Positions 50,287-59,332 are shown, counted from the stretch's first letter. The stretch is DNA of 64,000 bases from SHZL01 sp963784425 (GCA_963784425.1 CAWARM010000012.1:124001-188000), one strand, 5' to 3'. Program-made: numbers and translations. The notes: generated by a model from the sequence alone, not told the origin.

Positions 50287-52902
50287 ATGCCGGATCGTGT
50301 TTCACGGAGAGTGTCTGAGCGTACTTGGCGGGTGATGAAATTTGGTGGAACCAGCGTGAGTTCCCCTCAATATTGGAAAACCATATCCGCGCAGGCACAG
50401 CAGGGCGTTGAATCTGGCCAACACGTACTGGTCGTTGTGTCAGCCCTTTCCGGAATCACGGATCTTCTGGGCCGTCTGGCAATTGAGGCAGATATGGCGG
50501 ATCAGAATGAAATCCTCTCTGAAATTGACCGGCGTCACCAGGACCTGATCGCACAACTCGGGCTCGAACAACATGCGGTGTTTACTCAGCACCAGCGGGA
50601 TTTGAAGTCCCTGTGCACCCAAGTGCAATTCCCTTGCAACGCCGGAAACCGCGCGACATTAATGGCCTTTGGTGAACTCATGTCGAGTTCAATCGGCGTT
50701 GAAGTCCTGCGTCAGTCCGGATTGCCTGCAAATCTCTTGGATGCCCGCCACTGGCTGCGGGCGGCGGTTGGCGCCGCATATTCACCCCTATCGGTGCGCT
50801 GTTCAGATGAGGAGGATCCGGAACTCGAGGCGAAGTTGGCCACGATAGGGCAAGTGCATATCACCCAGGGTTTTATTGTGTCCGGGCCGCAAGGTGAGAC
50901 TTGCCTGCTTGGACGTGGAGGATCAGACACCTCCGCAGCCTGCTTTGCTGCGCGACTACAGGCTAAAGTACTTGAAATCTGGACTGATGTACCTGGAATG
51001 TTTACCGCGGATCCTCGAATCGTGCCTGAAGCCAGGCTGCTCATTCACTTGGGATATCGTGAAGCCCAGGAATTGGCGTCCATGGGTGCCAAAGTTCTTC
51101 ACCCTCCCAGCATCCAGCCTGCTCGCAGGCATGGCATTCCAATCTGGATCAAAGATACGCGGCATCCGGACTTTCCCGGAACCCGAATCGGCATGGGGGA
51201 CAGTGAATCTCAGGCTCAAGTCAAGGGAGTTGTCAGTCGTAAGGGAATCATCCTGTTAACAATGGAGGACCCTGCGATGTGGCGCCAGGCAGGGTTTCTT
51301 GCAGATGCGTTTGCTGTTTTCAAGGAACACAAGTATTCGGTGGACCTGATTTCTACTTCAGAATCTACGGTAACAATCACGCTGGATCCGGAGTCCGCAG
51401 TTGATGCTGACGGTTCACGATTCATTCGTTTCATTGATGATCTTTCTGGCTTGTGCCAGGTCGAAGTAAAAACGGATTGTGTTTCCATTAGTATGGTAGG
51501 GAATGCCATACGTACAATTCTGGGCAAGCTTTCAAGCGCGCTTGACCTATTCCAGGACCGTCATGTTCATTTGGTTACCCAGTCGGCAAATGACCTGAAC
51601 CTCACCCTGGTCGTTGATTCGGAGCACGCAGACAGCCTGGTGCGTAAACTGCACCAGACCCTCATTTCATCCCAGGCCGATAACAGGGCTGAATTTGGTC
51701 CCAGCTGGTCTGAAATGAATAGAACTGCACGCAGTGGACGCGGCAGTCTTGAGTGGTGGCAGGCGCGTGCACCGGAGCTGCTTGAAGTATTGGGCCAACG
51801 TGAATGCGCCTACGTCTATGACCTGGACACTATTTGCAAAGCGGCGCAACGCCTGCTTGCGTTGCGCACGGTCCATCGCGTGCTTTATTCCGTGAAAGCC
51901 AACGACCATCCTCGCATTTTGCAGATAATGGCACAGCAGGGATTGGGTTTTGAGTGTGTTTCCATTGCCGAGGTCGAACATGTATTGGAAACAGTTCCCG
52001 GGGTCCAGCCTGCGGATATTCTGTTTACGCCAAATTTCGCACCACGCGAAGAGTATGAGAAAGCATTTCAAGCTGGTGTAAGAGTCACCGTGGACAATTC
52101 CTGGGTGCTGCGTGAATGGCATGAGCTATTTGCCCACAGGGAATTGTTTCTGCGTCTGGATTTGGAAAGTGGCCACGGCCACCACCGTAAGGTTATTACG
52201 TCCGGAAAGGAGTCCAAATTTGGCATCAGCCTGGAGCATTTGGGCGGGCTTTCAGACCACCTGAAGAAACACGATATCTGCGTTACGGGATTGCATGCGC
52301 ATACCGGCAGTGGCGTTACTGACGTATCCGTCTGGCAAGAGCAGTTGCTGCGACTACTGGCGGTGCTACCACGCTTTCCTGCAGTTAAGGTGCTGGATCT
52401 TGGCGGTGGCCTCGGTGTTCCTGACCGCCCCGAGCAGTCGCGGCTCGATCTTGCAGAGCTGGATGATCTGTTGCATGCAACCTTGGGTGAGGCAGAGATC
52501 CAACTGTGGCTTGAGCCCGGCCGGTACCTGGTCGCTAATGGTGGTGTGCTGCTCGCTCGTGTAACTCAATTAAAGGACAAGGGCAATTACCATTATGTAG
52601 GGATTGCCACTGGCATGAATTCCTTGATTCGTCCTGCACTGTATGGCTCCTATCACGATATCGTTAATCTCAGCAGGCTTGATTCCCCGTCGACCGTCCA
52701 CTGCCGAATCGTCGGCCCGATATGTGAGTCAGGGGACGTCCTCGGGGAAAGCCGCTTACTTCCTCCCACCTGTGAAGGAGATGTTCTCCTGATAGCCAAT
52801 ACAGGAGCGTACGGCCGGGTGATGGCATCTCACTACAATCGCCGCATCCCGGCAGAAGAATTATTCCTGGCCCCCGTGAGGGTCTCTCACATTCGAGATT
52901 GA
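50287..52902 (+). CDS. Fused aspartate kinase / diaminopimelate decarboxylase
   Basis: 871 residues joining the first and last enzymes of lysine synthesis. Residues 10-300 are the aspartokinase domain: VMKFGGTSVSSP, GRGGSDTSAAC, and IWTDVPGMFTADPRIVPEARL. Two ACT-like regulatory segments follow to about residue 465. From about 490 it is an alanine-racemase-fold PLP decarboxylase with Lys537 in YSVKAND as Schiff base, ESKFGI, HTGSGVTD, GGGLGVP, EPGRYLVA and CESGD. ATG follows CAGGAGAAAAC. Such fusions are known, for example in Xanthomonas relatives; this one allows direct feedback control of the branch. No frameshift is seen at the joint. Confidence 0.95.
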   Translation: MPDRVSRRVSERTWRVMKFGGTSVSSPQYWKTISAQAQQGVESGQHVLVVVSALSGITDLLGRLAIEADMADQNEILSEIDRRHQDLIAQLGLEQHAVFTQHQRDLKSLCTQVQFPCNAGNRATLMAFGELMSSSIGVEVLRQSGLPANLLDARHWLRAAVGAAYSPLSVRCSDEEDPELEAKLATIGQVHITQGFIVSGPQGETCLLGRGGSDTSAACFAARLQAKVLEIWTDVPGMFTADPRIVPEARLLIHLGYREAQELASMGAKVLHPPSIQPARRHGIPIWIKDTRHPDFPGTRIGMGDSESQAQVKGVVSRKGIILLTMEDPAMWRQAGFLADAFAVFKEHKYSVDLISTSESTVTITLDPESAVDADGSRFIRFIDDLSGLCQVEVKTDCVSISMVGNAIRTILGKLSSALDLFQDRHVHLVTQSANDLNLTLVVDSEHADSLVRKLHQTLISSQADNRAEFGPSWSEMNRTARSGRGSLEWWQARAPELLEVLGQRECAYVYDLDTICKAAQRLLALRTVHRVLYSVKANDHPRILQIMAQQGLGFECVSIAEVEHVLETVPGVQPADILFTPNFAPREEYEKAFQAGVRVTVDNSWVLREWHELFAHRELFLRLDLESGHGHHRKVITSGKESKFGISLEHLGGLSDHLKKHDICVTGLHAHTGSGVTDVSVWQEQLLRLLAVLPRFPAVKVLDLGGGLGVPDRPEQSRLDLAELDDLLHATLGEAEIQLWLEPGRYLVANGGVLLARVTQLKDKGNYHYVGIATGMNSLIRPALYGSYHDIVNLSRLDSPSTVHCRIVGPICESGDVLGESRLLPPTCEGDVLLIANTGAYGRVMASHYNRRIPAEELFLAPVRVSHIRD

Positions 52903-52908
52903 CAGCCT

Positions 52909-55833
52909 TTATTGCATGGCCATCCACACGTCCATGGGTGGACATGTGCACACCAGGTTGCGATCGCCATGCACGTTGTCGATGCGGCCAACTGCTGGCC
53001 AGAACTTACGGCCGATCAGTCCACTAACCGGGTAAACTGCCCGGCGCCTGTCATAAGAATGGTTCCATTCACCGGCAATGTCCTCGACCGTGTGGGGTGC
53101 GTTCTTCAGGGGATTGTCTTGCGGGTCTGACTGCCCGGACTCGATTGCCCTGATTTCTTCACGAATACTCAGCATCGCTTCAATAAATCGTTCAATTTCA
53201 GCCAGCGATTCGCTTTCCGTTGGTTCTATCATGAGCGTACCTGGAACCGGGAACGACATGGTGGGCGAATGGAAACTGTAATCAATCAGTCGTTTCGCAA
53301 CGTCTTCCTCACTGACACCGCAGGTTTCCTTGAAAGGCCTCAGATCAATAATACATTCATGCGCTACCCTGCCGTTGCGGCCCGTGTACAATATTGGAAA
53401 GGCAGTTGATAACCGTTTGGCAATATAGTTGGCGCTGAGAATGGCCACCTGGGTTGCCCGCGTAAGCCCGTCCCGGCCCATCATGGCAATGTAAGCCCAG
53501 GAAATGGGCAAAATACCCGCACTGCCCCACGGCGCAGCAGAGACGGCGGGGTTGCGGGCAAAGTCCCCCGCCATATCCACCACGCTGTGCCCGGGGAGGA
53601 ACGGTTCCAGGTGCTTGCCGACACAGATCGGACCCACGCCCGGCCCTCCTCCTCCATGCGGTATACAAAACGTCTTGTGCAGATTCAGATGCGAGACATC
53701 GGCGCCAAATTTACCCGGGGCCGCACAACCAACCAGGGCATTCATGTTCGCGCCATCGAGATACACCTGGCCACCGAATTCATGGACGATGTCGCAAATT
53801 TCGCTGATGTTTTCTTCGAATACGCCATGGGTAGAAGGGTAAGTGATCATCAATGCCGAGAGGTTTTCTGAGTTGGTCCTGGCTTTTTCCCTCAAGTCAT
53901 TCAAATCGACATTTCCCTTGGTGTCGCACTTGATGACAACGATGCTCATTCCGGCCATCGCTGCGCTGGCCGGATTGGTGCCATGGGCTGATGATGGTAT
54001 GAGGCAGATATTGCGTTGCTTATTACCGCGGGACTCGTGGTAAAGCTTGATAGCCAGCAAGCCCGCATACTCTCCCTGGGAGCCGGCGTTGGGTTGCAGA
54101 GACACGGCATCGTAACCTGTGCACACAACCAGCATGCTTTCAAGCTCGCGCAAAAGCTGCTGATATCCCCGGGTCTGGTCCAGAGGTGCAAACGGGTGGA
54201 TATCACTGAACTCGGGCCAGGTGATGGGAATCATTTCCGTCGTTGCATTGAGTTTCATGGTGCAGGAACCCAAAGAAATCATGGCGTGGGCCAGCGACAG
54301 GTCTTTGTTTTCCAGGTGTTTAAGGTAGCGAAGCATCTCGGTTTCGGAGTGATAACGGTAAAAAACCGGGTGTTGCAGAAAATCGCTGGTGCGAACCAGG
54401 TTTTTGGGAATGGCCAGAAAAGAATCTTCCAATCGCAGATCAAGCGCTGCCATGTCGATTGGGGCGGGCTCACCCGAAAAAGACTGCAGTAGAGTTTCTA
54501 CGTGCCTTCTTGTGGTTTTTTCATTGACGCTAATACCGATAACATCCCTGCCGTCCCGGCGTAAATTGATGCCAGCATCCTGGGCTCTGCGATAAATGGC
54601 ATCCGCCCGGACGGCATCAAGCTTAAACGTCACTGTGTCAAACCAGGTGCTCGCTTGGGGTTTGAAACCTGCTTGCGCAACGCCCCGGACCAGCAGGCTC
54701 GTCAGCCTGTGAATACGCGAGGCAATTTTCTTCAGCCGCGCGCGGCCGTGCCAGACCGCGTACATGCCACTGATCACAGCAAGCAAGGCCTGGGCCGTGC
54801 AAATGTTGCTCGTGGCCTTATCGCGGCGTATGTGTTGTTCGCGCGTCTGCAGCGCCATGCGCATTGCCGGTCGGCCAGCACTGTCTTGCGACATACCGAT
54901 AATGCGGCCGGGCAGGGCTCGCTTGTGCTCGTCCCGGGTTGCAAAAAACGCAGCATGGGGTCCGCCGTAGCACATGGGCACGCCGAAGCGTTGCGCGGAG
55001 CCAAGTACGACATCGGCGTCCATTTCGCCTGGAGGGGTGAGCAACACGAGGCTCATCAGGTCAGTGGCTACGGCAACGAGTACTCCCTGCTCATGTGCCT
55101 GTCGGATGGTTTCCCTGGGGTCAGATATTTCTCCGTCAGTTCCGGGGTACTGCAGCAGCAATCCAAATGCTTCGTTTTCTTCCAGCAGCAGGGCGGGCTC
55201 GCCACACACAATTTCTATACCGAACTGCCTGGCACGGTTTTGCACGACATCACGTGTCTGGGGTAGCACATTCGATGCCAGCAGGAACCGATTTGACTTG
55301 GACTTTCGGTTGACTCGCTGCAGCATGGACATGGCCTCGGCTGCCGCAGTTGCTTCATCAAGCAGGGACGCATTGGCTATAGGCATGCCCGTCAGATCAC
55401 ATATCATCTGCTGGAAATTCAACAAAGCTTCCAGCCGGCCCTGGGAAATTTCAGCCTGGTAGGGAGTATAGGCCGTGTACCAACCGGGGTTTTCAAGAAC
55501 GTTTCGCAGGATTACCGAAGGCAGCACGGTTTCGTGATAGCCCAGACCTATCATGCTGTGCATCACCCGGTTTTGTGACGCCATTTCCCGCAACCGCTGC
55601 AGTGTCTCTGTTTCATTCCTTGCACGTGGCAGGTCTAGTGGCTCCCGTAGCTGTATGACGGGTGGCAAAGTGGTTTCGATCAAGTGCCCAAGCGACTGTG
55701 CACCTACCGTGGCCAGCATATGCCGGATATCCTCTTCCCTCGGACCAACATGCCGTGTGACAAATTCGCCGTGATCTTCCAGTTTTCTCAAGGGTGAATC
55801 AGGAATTGCAGCTTGTCGTTCGTGTTTTTTCAA
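52909..55833 (-). CDS. gcvP: Glycine dehydrogenase (decarboxylating), P protein
   Basis: PLP-dependent glycine decarboxylase of the glycine cleavage system, 974 residues, the single-chain type. The PLP lysine is about residue 720 in LNLHKTFCIPHGGGGPG. HVGPREEDIRHML opens the protein, and SLGSCTMKLNATTEMIP starts the second half. It starts with TTG at 55833; GGAG lies seven bases upstream. gcvT and gcvH are not in the window. The gap to lysC-lysA, with which it converges, is only six bases. The upstream leader is rich in inverted repeats. Confidence 0.96.
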   Translation of the reverse strand: MKKHERQAAIPDSPLRKLEDHGEFVTRHVGPREEDIRHMLATVGAQSLGHLIETTLPPVIQLREPLDLPRARNETETLQRLREMASQNRVMHSMIGLGYHETVLPSVILRNVLENPGWYTAYTPYQAEISQGRLEALLNFQQMICDLTGMPIANASLLDEATAAAEAMSMLQRVNRKSKSNRFLLASNVLPQTRDVVQNRARQFGIEIVCGEPALLLEENEAFGLLLQYPGTDGEISDPRETIRQAHEQGVLVAVATDLMSLVLLTPPGEMDADVVLGSAQRFGVPMCYGGPHAAFFATRDEHKRALPGRIIGMSQDSAGRPAMRMALQTREQHIRRDKATSNICTAQALLAVISGMYAVWHGRARLKKIASRIHRLTSLLVRGVAQAGFKPQASTWFDTVTFKLDAVRADAIYRRAQDAGINLRRDGRDVIGISVNEKTTRRHVETLLQSFSGEPAPIDMAALDLRLEDSFLAIPKNLVRTSDFLQHPVFYRYHSETEMLRYLKHLENKDLSLAHAMISLGSCTMKLNATTEMIPITWPEFSDIHPFAPLDQTRGYQQLLRELESMLVVCTGYDAVSLQPNAGSQGEYAGLLAIKLYHESRGNKQRNICLIPSSAHGTNPASAAMAGMSIVVIKCDTKGNVDLNDLREKARTNSENLSALMITYPSTHGVFEENISEICDIVHEFGGQVYLDGANMNALVGCAAPGKFGADVSHLNLHKTFCIPHGGGGPGVGPICVGKHLEPFLPGHSVVDMAGDFARNPAVSAAPWGSAGILPISWAYIAMMGRDGLTRATQVAILSANYIAKRLSTAFPILYTGRNGRVAHECIIDLRPFKETCGVSEEDVAKRLIDYSFHSPTMSFPVPGTLMIEPTESESLAEIERFIEAMLSIREEIRAIESGQSDPQDNPLKNAPHTVEDIAGEWNHSYDRRRAVYPVSGLIGRKFWPAVGRIDNVHGDRNLVCTCPPMDVWMAMQ

Positions 55834-55860
55834 AGCGTGACTCCGGGTGTCATTTTTGGA

Positions 55861-55899
55861 AAATCAGATTAGGGAAACTCTGATTTATTGAGAGTTTCC
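55861..55899 (-). promoter_or_regulatory. Mutually exclusive hairpins/pseudoknot in the gcvP leader
   Basis: On the minus strand GGAAACTCT (55899-55891) pairs with AGAGTTTCC (55881-55873) around a 9-base loop. AAATCAGA (55886-55879), which spans that loop and the right arm, pairs with TCTGATTT (55868-55861). The two stems share 55881-55879, so both cannot form fully; alternatively AAATC of the loop and the downstream GATTT could make an H-type pseudoknot with the first stem. The structure ends 27 bases before the gcvP TTG. This looks like a switchable 5' leader; no known riboswitch motif is recognised. Confidence 0.55.
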
Positions 55900-55908
55900 G
55901 CGGTACAG

Positions 55909-55968
55909 GGCACGGGTTGTTCCCAACAACCCGTCTGCATTTCCTCCATCCGTGGAGGTCGACGTGCC
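55909..55968. repeat. Cloverleaf-like palindromic element upstream of gcvP
   Basis: An outer stem GGCACG (55909-55914) / CGTGCC (55963-55968) encloses two inner hairpins. One is GGGTTGTT / AACAACCC (55914-55932), extendable to 10 bp by using ACG from the outer stem. The other is CCTCCA / TGGAGG (55943-55957). The compact form with terminal inverted repeats resembles REP-like or MITE-like intergenic elements, but a single copy cannot show this. Confidence 0.55.
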
Positions 55969-55975
55969 GCCATTC

Positions 55976-55996
55976 TCAATGATTGTAAATCATTGA
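55976..55996. repeat. Perfect 9-bp inverted repeat
   Basis: TCAATGATT (55976-55984) and AATCATTGA (55988-55996) surround three bases. The short centre and AT-rich arms look more like a dimeric repressor operator than an RNA hairpin. It lies 143 bases upstream of gcvP and could control it. The arms resemble half a Fur box but the spacing does not fit. Confidence 0.5.
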
Positions 55997-56035
55997 AAAT
56001 GAAGCCAGACAAAAATCACATTTCTTGGTTGGCAT

Positions 56036-56068
56036 GCTCTGATCATTCATAAATGAACTATTCAGAGC
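56036..56068. repeat. Nested inverted repeats after ctaB
   Basis: GCTCTGA (56036-56042) pairs with TCAGAGC (56062-56068), and inside it TTCAT (56046-56050) pairs with ATGAA (56053-56057). It lies 34 bases past the ctaB stop. It may mark the 3' end of the cytochrome oxidase transcript, though no T run follows on the minus strand. Confidence 0.5.
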
Positions 56069-56102
56069 TTCCTTGGTGCACACTACGCTGACCGGAAAAC
56101 CA

Positions 56103-56987
56103 TCAAACAAAATTTTGCAGGTAGTGGTCCGCCAACAGGAATACAAACAATAACATCAGGTATACCACCGAGTAGTTGAAGGTATCCATCGGAAGCACAT
56201 CGGTGACGCTCGTATCCCTATCTACTACCATCCTTGTTGCATACCAAAGGAAACCGGCGTTAAGCACGCTTACTCCGGCGAGGTACAGCAATCCACTCAT
56301 TCCCGTCAAATAGGGCAAGGTGGTCACGATTACCAGTAACACAGTATAAAAAAGAATATGCCAGCGGGTAAATTCGACACCGTGGGTGACTGGCAACATC
56401 GGGATGCCGACCGCTGCGTAATCCAGTCTGCGGTGAATTGCCAGAGCCCAAAAATGTGGTGGCGTCCATACAAATATGATGAGAAACAGTAACAGCGCTC
56501 CAGGGTCTACACTGCCTGTGACAGCGGCCCAACCCAGTACCGGCGGCGCTGCGCCAGCGGCACCGCCAATCACGATATTTTGCGGGGTCGCTCTCTTGAG
56601 CCAGACCGTATAAATAATTGCGTAGCCGATCAGTGAGAAAAAAGTGAGTACAGCAGTGAGGGTGTTGACGAGAAGAAACAACGTCAGCATTGCTACCAGG
56701 CATAGTGTCAGCGCAAATATCAATACCTGGCTGGTCTTCAACCCGCCGGTGGGTAAAGGCCGGTTTCGCGTTCGCACCATGATTGCATCAATGCGCTGGT
56801 CGAGAAGGTGATTAATCGCAGCGGCCGATGATGCCGCCAGTCCGATGCCAATTGTGCCGGCCAGCAGGGCGCTCAGCGGAGGCCACCCGGGAGTGGCGAG
56901 AAACATTCCTACGATCGCTGTAAAGACGATCAGCGACACCACTTTTGGTTTGCACAACTCAAAATATCGGTCAAAGTGGGTTGGCAT
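56103..56987 (-). CDS. ctaB: Protoheme IX farnesyltransferase (heme O synthase)
   Basis: Membrane prenyltransferase converting heme B to heme O, 294 residues. ATG 56987, five bases after the ctaA stop, gives MPTHFDRYFELCKPKVVSLIVFTA; the longer frame from 57077 lies within ctaA. The UbiA-type motif NHLLDQRIDAIMVRTRNRPLP, the second aspartate-rich region, and FVWTPPHFWALAIHRRLDY are present with about eight membrane segments. It is the last gene of the oxidase operon in this window. Confidence 0.96.
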   Translation of the reverse strand: MPTHFDRYFELCKPKVVSLIVFTAIVGMFLATPGWPPLSALLAGTIGIGLAASSAAAINHLLDQRIDAIMVRTRNRPLPTGGLKTSQVLIFALTLCLVAMLTLFLLVNTLTAVLTFFSLIGYAIIYTVWLKRATPQNIVIGGAAGAAPPVLGWAAVTGSVDPGALLLFLIIFVWTPPHFWALAIHRRLDYAAVGIPMLPVTHGVEFTRWHILFYTVLLVIVTTLPYLTGMSGLLYLAGVSVLNAGFLWYATRMVVDRDTSVTDVLPMDTFNYSVVYLMLLFVFLLADHYLQNFV

Positions 56988-56991
56988 AAGT

Positions 56992-57984
56992 TCACCGTCG
57001 CCGCGGAGTTGCCTGATGCAACAGCCAAACGAGCTGCGCCAGAAGCAGGGTTGCCACTCCATTGTGGGCAACTGCATTTGCCAATGGCAGTGCGTAAATG
57101 ATGTTCATTATGCCGAGGCAGAATTGCGTGGCAACGAGAACCAGCAACACTGCGCCGCTGCGAGGCATTGCAGTGGTGCGCATCAGGCGCAGGGAAACAA
57201 AGGCGAGGATGAGGACAGTCAGCAGCGCCCCGATGCGGTGCGCAAGGTGAATAGCAACCCGCGCAGCAGGGTCCAGAACGCCACCTTCATAGTTCACGCC
57301 CACTTCGCGCTCAGGGTTAAACCCCTGGGCAAAATTTGCCTGCGGCCAGATTGAACCGAGGCAGGTTGGGAAATCCGGGCAGGCGAGTGCAGAATAATTG
57401 GCGCTGGTCCAGCCGCCGAGCGAGATCTGGATGATCAGCATGATCAATCCGGCAACTATCCATGGGCGCATTTTTCGCATGGCCATGTTGGGCTCAAAGT
57501 AACCATTAATCTTGCTGCGATTGAACAGCCAAACCAACAGACCAAAGGTGGCAAGGCCACCAAGCAGGTGGCCCATCACTACAATGGGCAGCAAGTTCAG
57601 GGTAACCGTCCACATTCCGAGTGCGGCCTGGAACAGGATCAGTGCCAAAATGAGTCCTGAAAGGAGTCGCTGCTCGCTCCGACGGTAGGATGGTTTCCAG
57701 GCAAGGAAATTAATTACGAATACCAGCAGTACCAGAGTGCTGGCCAGGTAGCGATGTACCATTTCTTTCCAGGCTTTGTGGTTTTCAACGGGGCGCTCTG
57801 GAAACGACTGATTGGCTTGGGAAATTTCTTCTGCAGCCGCCGGCCAGGTCAAGTGCCCATAGCAACCTGGCCAGTCCGGGCAACCCAAACCTGCGTGCGA
57901 CAGCCTGACAAAAGCCCCAAGAACGATGACACAGAAGGCCACGATTGCGGCGGCAGCCGCCAGGCGGTGCAGACCAGGGTTCAT
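56992..57984 (-). CDS. ctaA: Heme A synthase
   Basis: Membrane enzyme of the COX15/CtaA family oxidising heme O to heme A, 330 residues with about eight membrane helices. The motifs GAFVRLSHAGLGCPDWPGCYG, ENHKAWKEMVHRYLAS and HLAHRIGALL carry the heme-binding histidines, and a second cysteine loop (ALACPDFPTCLG) is present. The start overlaps the SCO-like gene by four bases, and ctaB follows. Confidence 0.96.
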   Translation of the reverse strand: MNPGLHRLAAAAAIVAFCVIVLGAFVRLSHAGLGCPDWPGCYGHLTWPAAAEEISQANQSFPERPVENHKAWKEMVHRYLASTLVLLVFVINFLAWKPSYRRSEQRLLSGLILALILFQAALGMWTVTLNLLPIVVMGHLLGGLATFGLLVWLFNRSKINGYFEPNMAMRKMRPWIVAGLIMLIIQISLGGWTSANYSALACPDFPTCLGSIWPQANFAQGFNPEREVGVNYEGGVLDPAARVAIHLAHRIGALLTVLILAFVSLRLMRTTAMPRSGAVLLVLVATQFCLGIMNIIYALPLANAVAHNGVATLLLAQLVWLLHQATPRRR

Positions 57985-58589
57985 GAGTGTTTATCCTGTG
58001 TTGACCAGGTCAGGAGCCTTTTAAGATCTTTGCTCAGCCTGTTGGGGCTACTTTTCCCATTGTACGTCATCATTATATTCCCAAGTGGATCAACGAGGTA
58101 AACTGCCGATTGCCCTCCTTGGGGATGGTCTGGGGCATCTGCCTGCGCGAGCGTTCTGCTAATGGTCTTGGAAGGGCTTTCCACGAGGTTGAATCGAGGG
58201 TCTATTGCCAGCAATTCATCAACCAGGCTCTGGGAGATGGAGGGCTCCACGAGTAACGCAATCTTTATGCGATTCTGGTCCTTACCTGAGGCACGATGGA
58301 CCTGGCGTAGTTCTGTGACTGCCTCAAGGCATTCTTCATTGCATATCGGGGGAACAGCGTAAAGGATCACCCAAAATCCATTGAGCCCTGCAGTTGCTGA
58401 GTCATTTGCAACCGGCTCAACGCTTGACCAGTCAAGCGGAACCACGGGCGACACCAGCCTGCCCAGGTTGACCGTGGCTGCGGACTGGTAGTGAATCGAG
58501 CCGGAGTTCATCATCCAGGCCAGCCCTAACGGCAAGGTGAACATGGCCAGGATTACCAGTAATGTGACTCTTGGGGGTAAAGCGTTCAT
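57981..58589 (-). CDS. SCO-like thioredoxin-fold membrane protein
   Basis: 202 residues with one N-terminal membrane anchor (about residues 8-27) and a periplasmic domain. It shows Cys83-x3-Cys87 in PPICNEECLEA and His155 in APDHPQGG, which match the copper-binding CxxxC plus distal His pattern of SCO1/SenC proteins, and YLVDPLGNIMMTY near the end fits the thioredoxin-like fold. Overall similarity to classic SCO (CPDVCP) is low. A role in CuA delivery to CtaC is inferred from the residues and from its place between SURF1 and ctaA. It overlaps both neighbours by four bases. Confidence 0.7.
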   Translation of the reverse strand: MNALPPRVTLLVILAMFTLPLGLAWMMNSGSIHYQSAATVNLGRLVSPVVPLDWSSVEPVANDSATAGLNGFWVILYAVPPICNEECLEAVTELRQVHRASGKDQNRIKIALLVEPSISQSLVDELLAIDPRFNLVESPSKTISRTLAQADAPDHPQGGQSAVYLVDPLGNIMMTYNGKSSPNRLSKDLKRLLTWSTQDKHS

Positions 58590-59332
58590 GACGGTTGTTG
58601 ATTATCCCTGGAGCTTTGATCATCACCTGAATGCGGCGGATGGGCCCGCCGCCATCCCAAGGTAAACCAGATGATCACAATGGCCAGGGATAAAGAAAAC
58701 CACTGCAGCGCATAGGCAGCATGCTGTGCAGGCATCATTACAGTGGGTAGCCAGTTGCGGTCTTCGAAGCCTGATACATCCGTCGCATCAAGTTGCAAGA
58801 GTTGTTGCGACACATTTCCGTCGAGTGCGGATGCGACCTCACTCATCACGAGGTAAGTGACCAGTCTGGGTTGACCCGGTCCATCAAGCCTCTCTGGCTC
58901 GCCGATGCGAACTCCGTCTTCGGGAGGACTGATGAGCATCCCGGATATTTGGATCCGGTCTGCCGGGGTAGGCACCTCCGGGAGAATGCTGCGATCCGCC
59001 CCCATGGGCAACCAGCCTCTATTCACCAGGACCGGCTTGCCGAAAGAGGGGCGAAACAAGGTCAGAACATGGACACCGGCGCGCCCATTGAATACCTTGT
59101 TGTCCACCAAGAGCTGCCAGTTCGGGTCGTAATGGCCATCGAGTTGGACGCGGGCGTAGGGCAGATTTAGCTCACCTACCTGTGCATAGTCCAGCTTCGG
59201 AGCGTTTTCATACAGGCTAAGCATCTGTTCCTTTTGCACCTTGCGCTCCAGTTGCCACTGGCCCAGCCACACGAAAAGCGCGGCCAGCGGCAGAAGTATC
59301 AGGCTGTGTGCGGCAGATGGTCGTAGATGCAT
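58586..59332 (-). CDS. SURF1-family cytochrome oxidase assembly protein
   Basis: Assists heme A insertion into subunit I; 248 residues. ATG 59332 gives MHLRPSAAHSLILLPLAALFVWLGQWQLERK; a TTG at 59374 would add 14 residues. The two terminal membrane helices flank a periplasmic domain with LDGHYDPNWQLLVDN and VLVNRGWLPMG, the family hallmarks, and YALQWFSLSLAIVIIW as the last helix. The stop overlaps the SCO-like gene start. Confidence 0.93.
   Translation of the reverse strand: MHLRPSAAHSLILLPLAALFVWLGQWQLERKVQKEQMLSLYENAPKLDYAQVGELNLPYARVQLDGHYDPNWQLLVDNKVFNGRAGVHVLTLFRPSFGKPVLVNRGWLPMGADRSILPEVPTPADRIQISGMLISPPEDGVRIGEPERLDGPGQPRLVTYLVMSEVASALDGNVSQQLLQLDATDVSGFEDRNWLPTVMMPAQHAAYALQWFSLSLAIVIIWFTLGWRRAHPPHSGDDQSSRDNQQPS

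Noticed and set aside
55830..55853. Seven-codon upstream reading frame (MTPGVTL) before gcvP
   Set aside because: It lacks a clear ribosome binding site of its own and is too short to judge; mentioned only within the leader finding.
55834..56102. Glycine riboswitch upstream of gcvP
   Set aside because: The hallmark conserved core was looked for on the minus strand and not found; the hairpins present do not follow that architecture.
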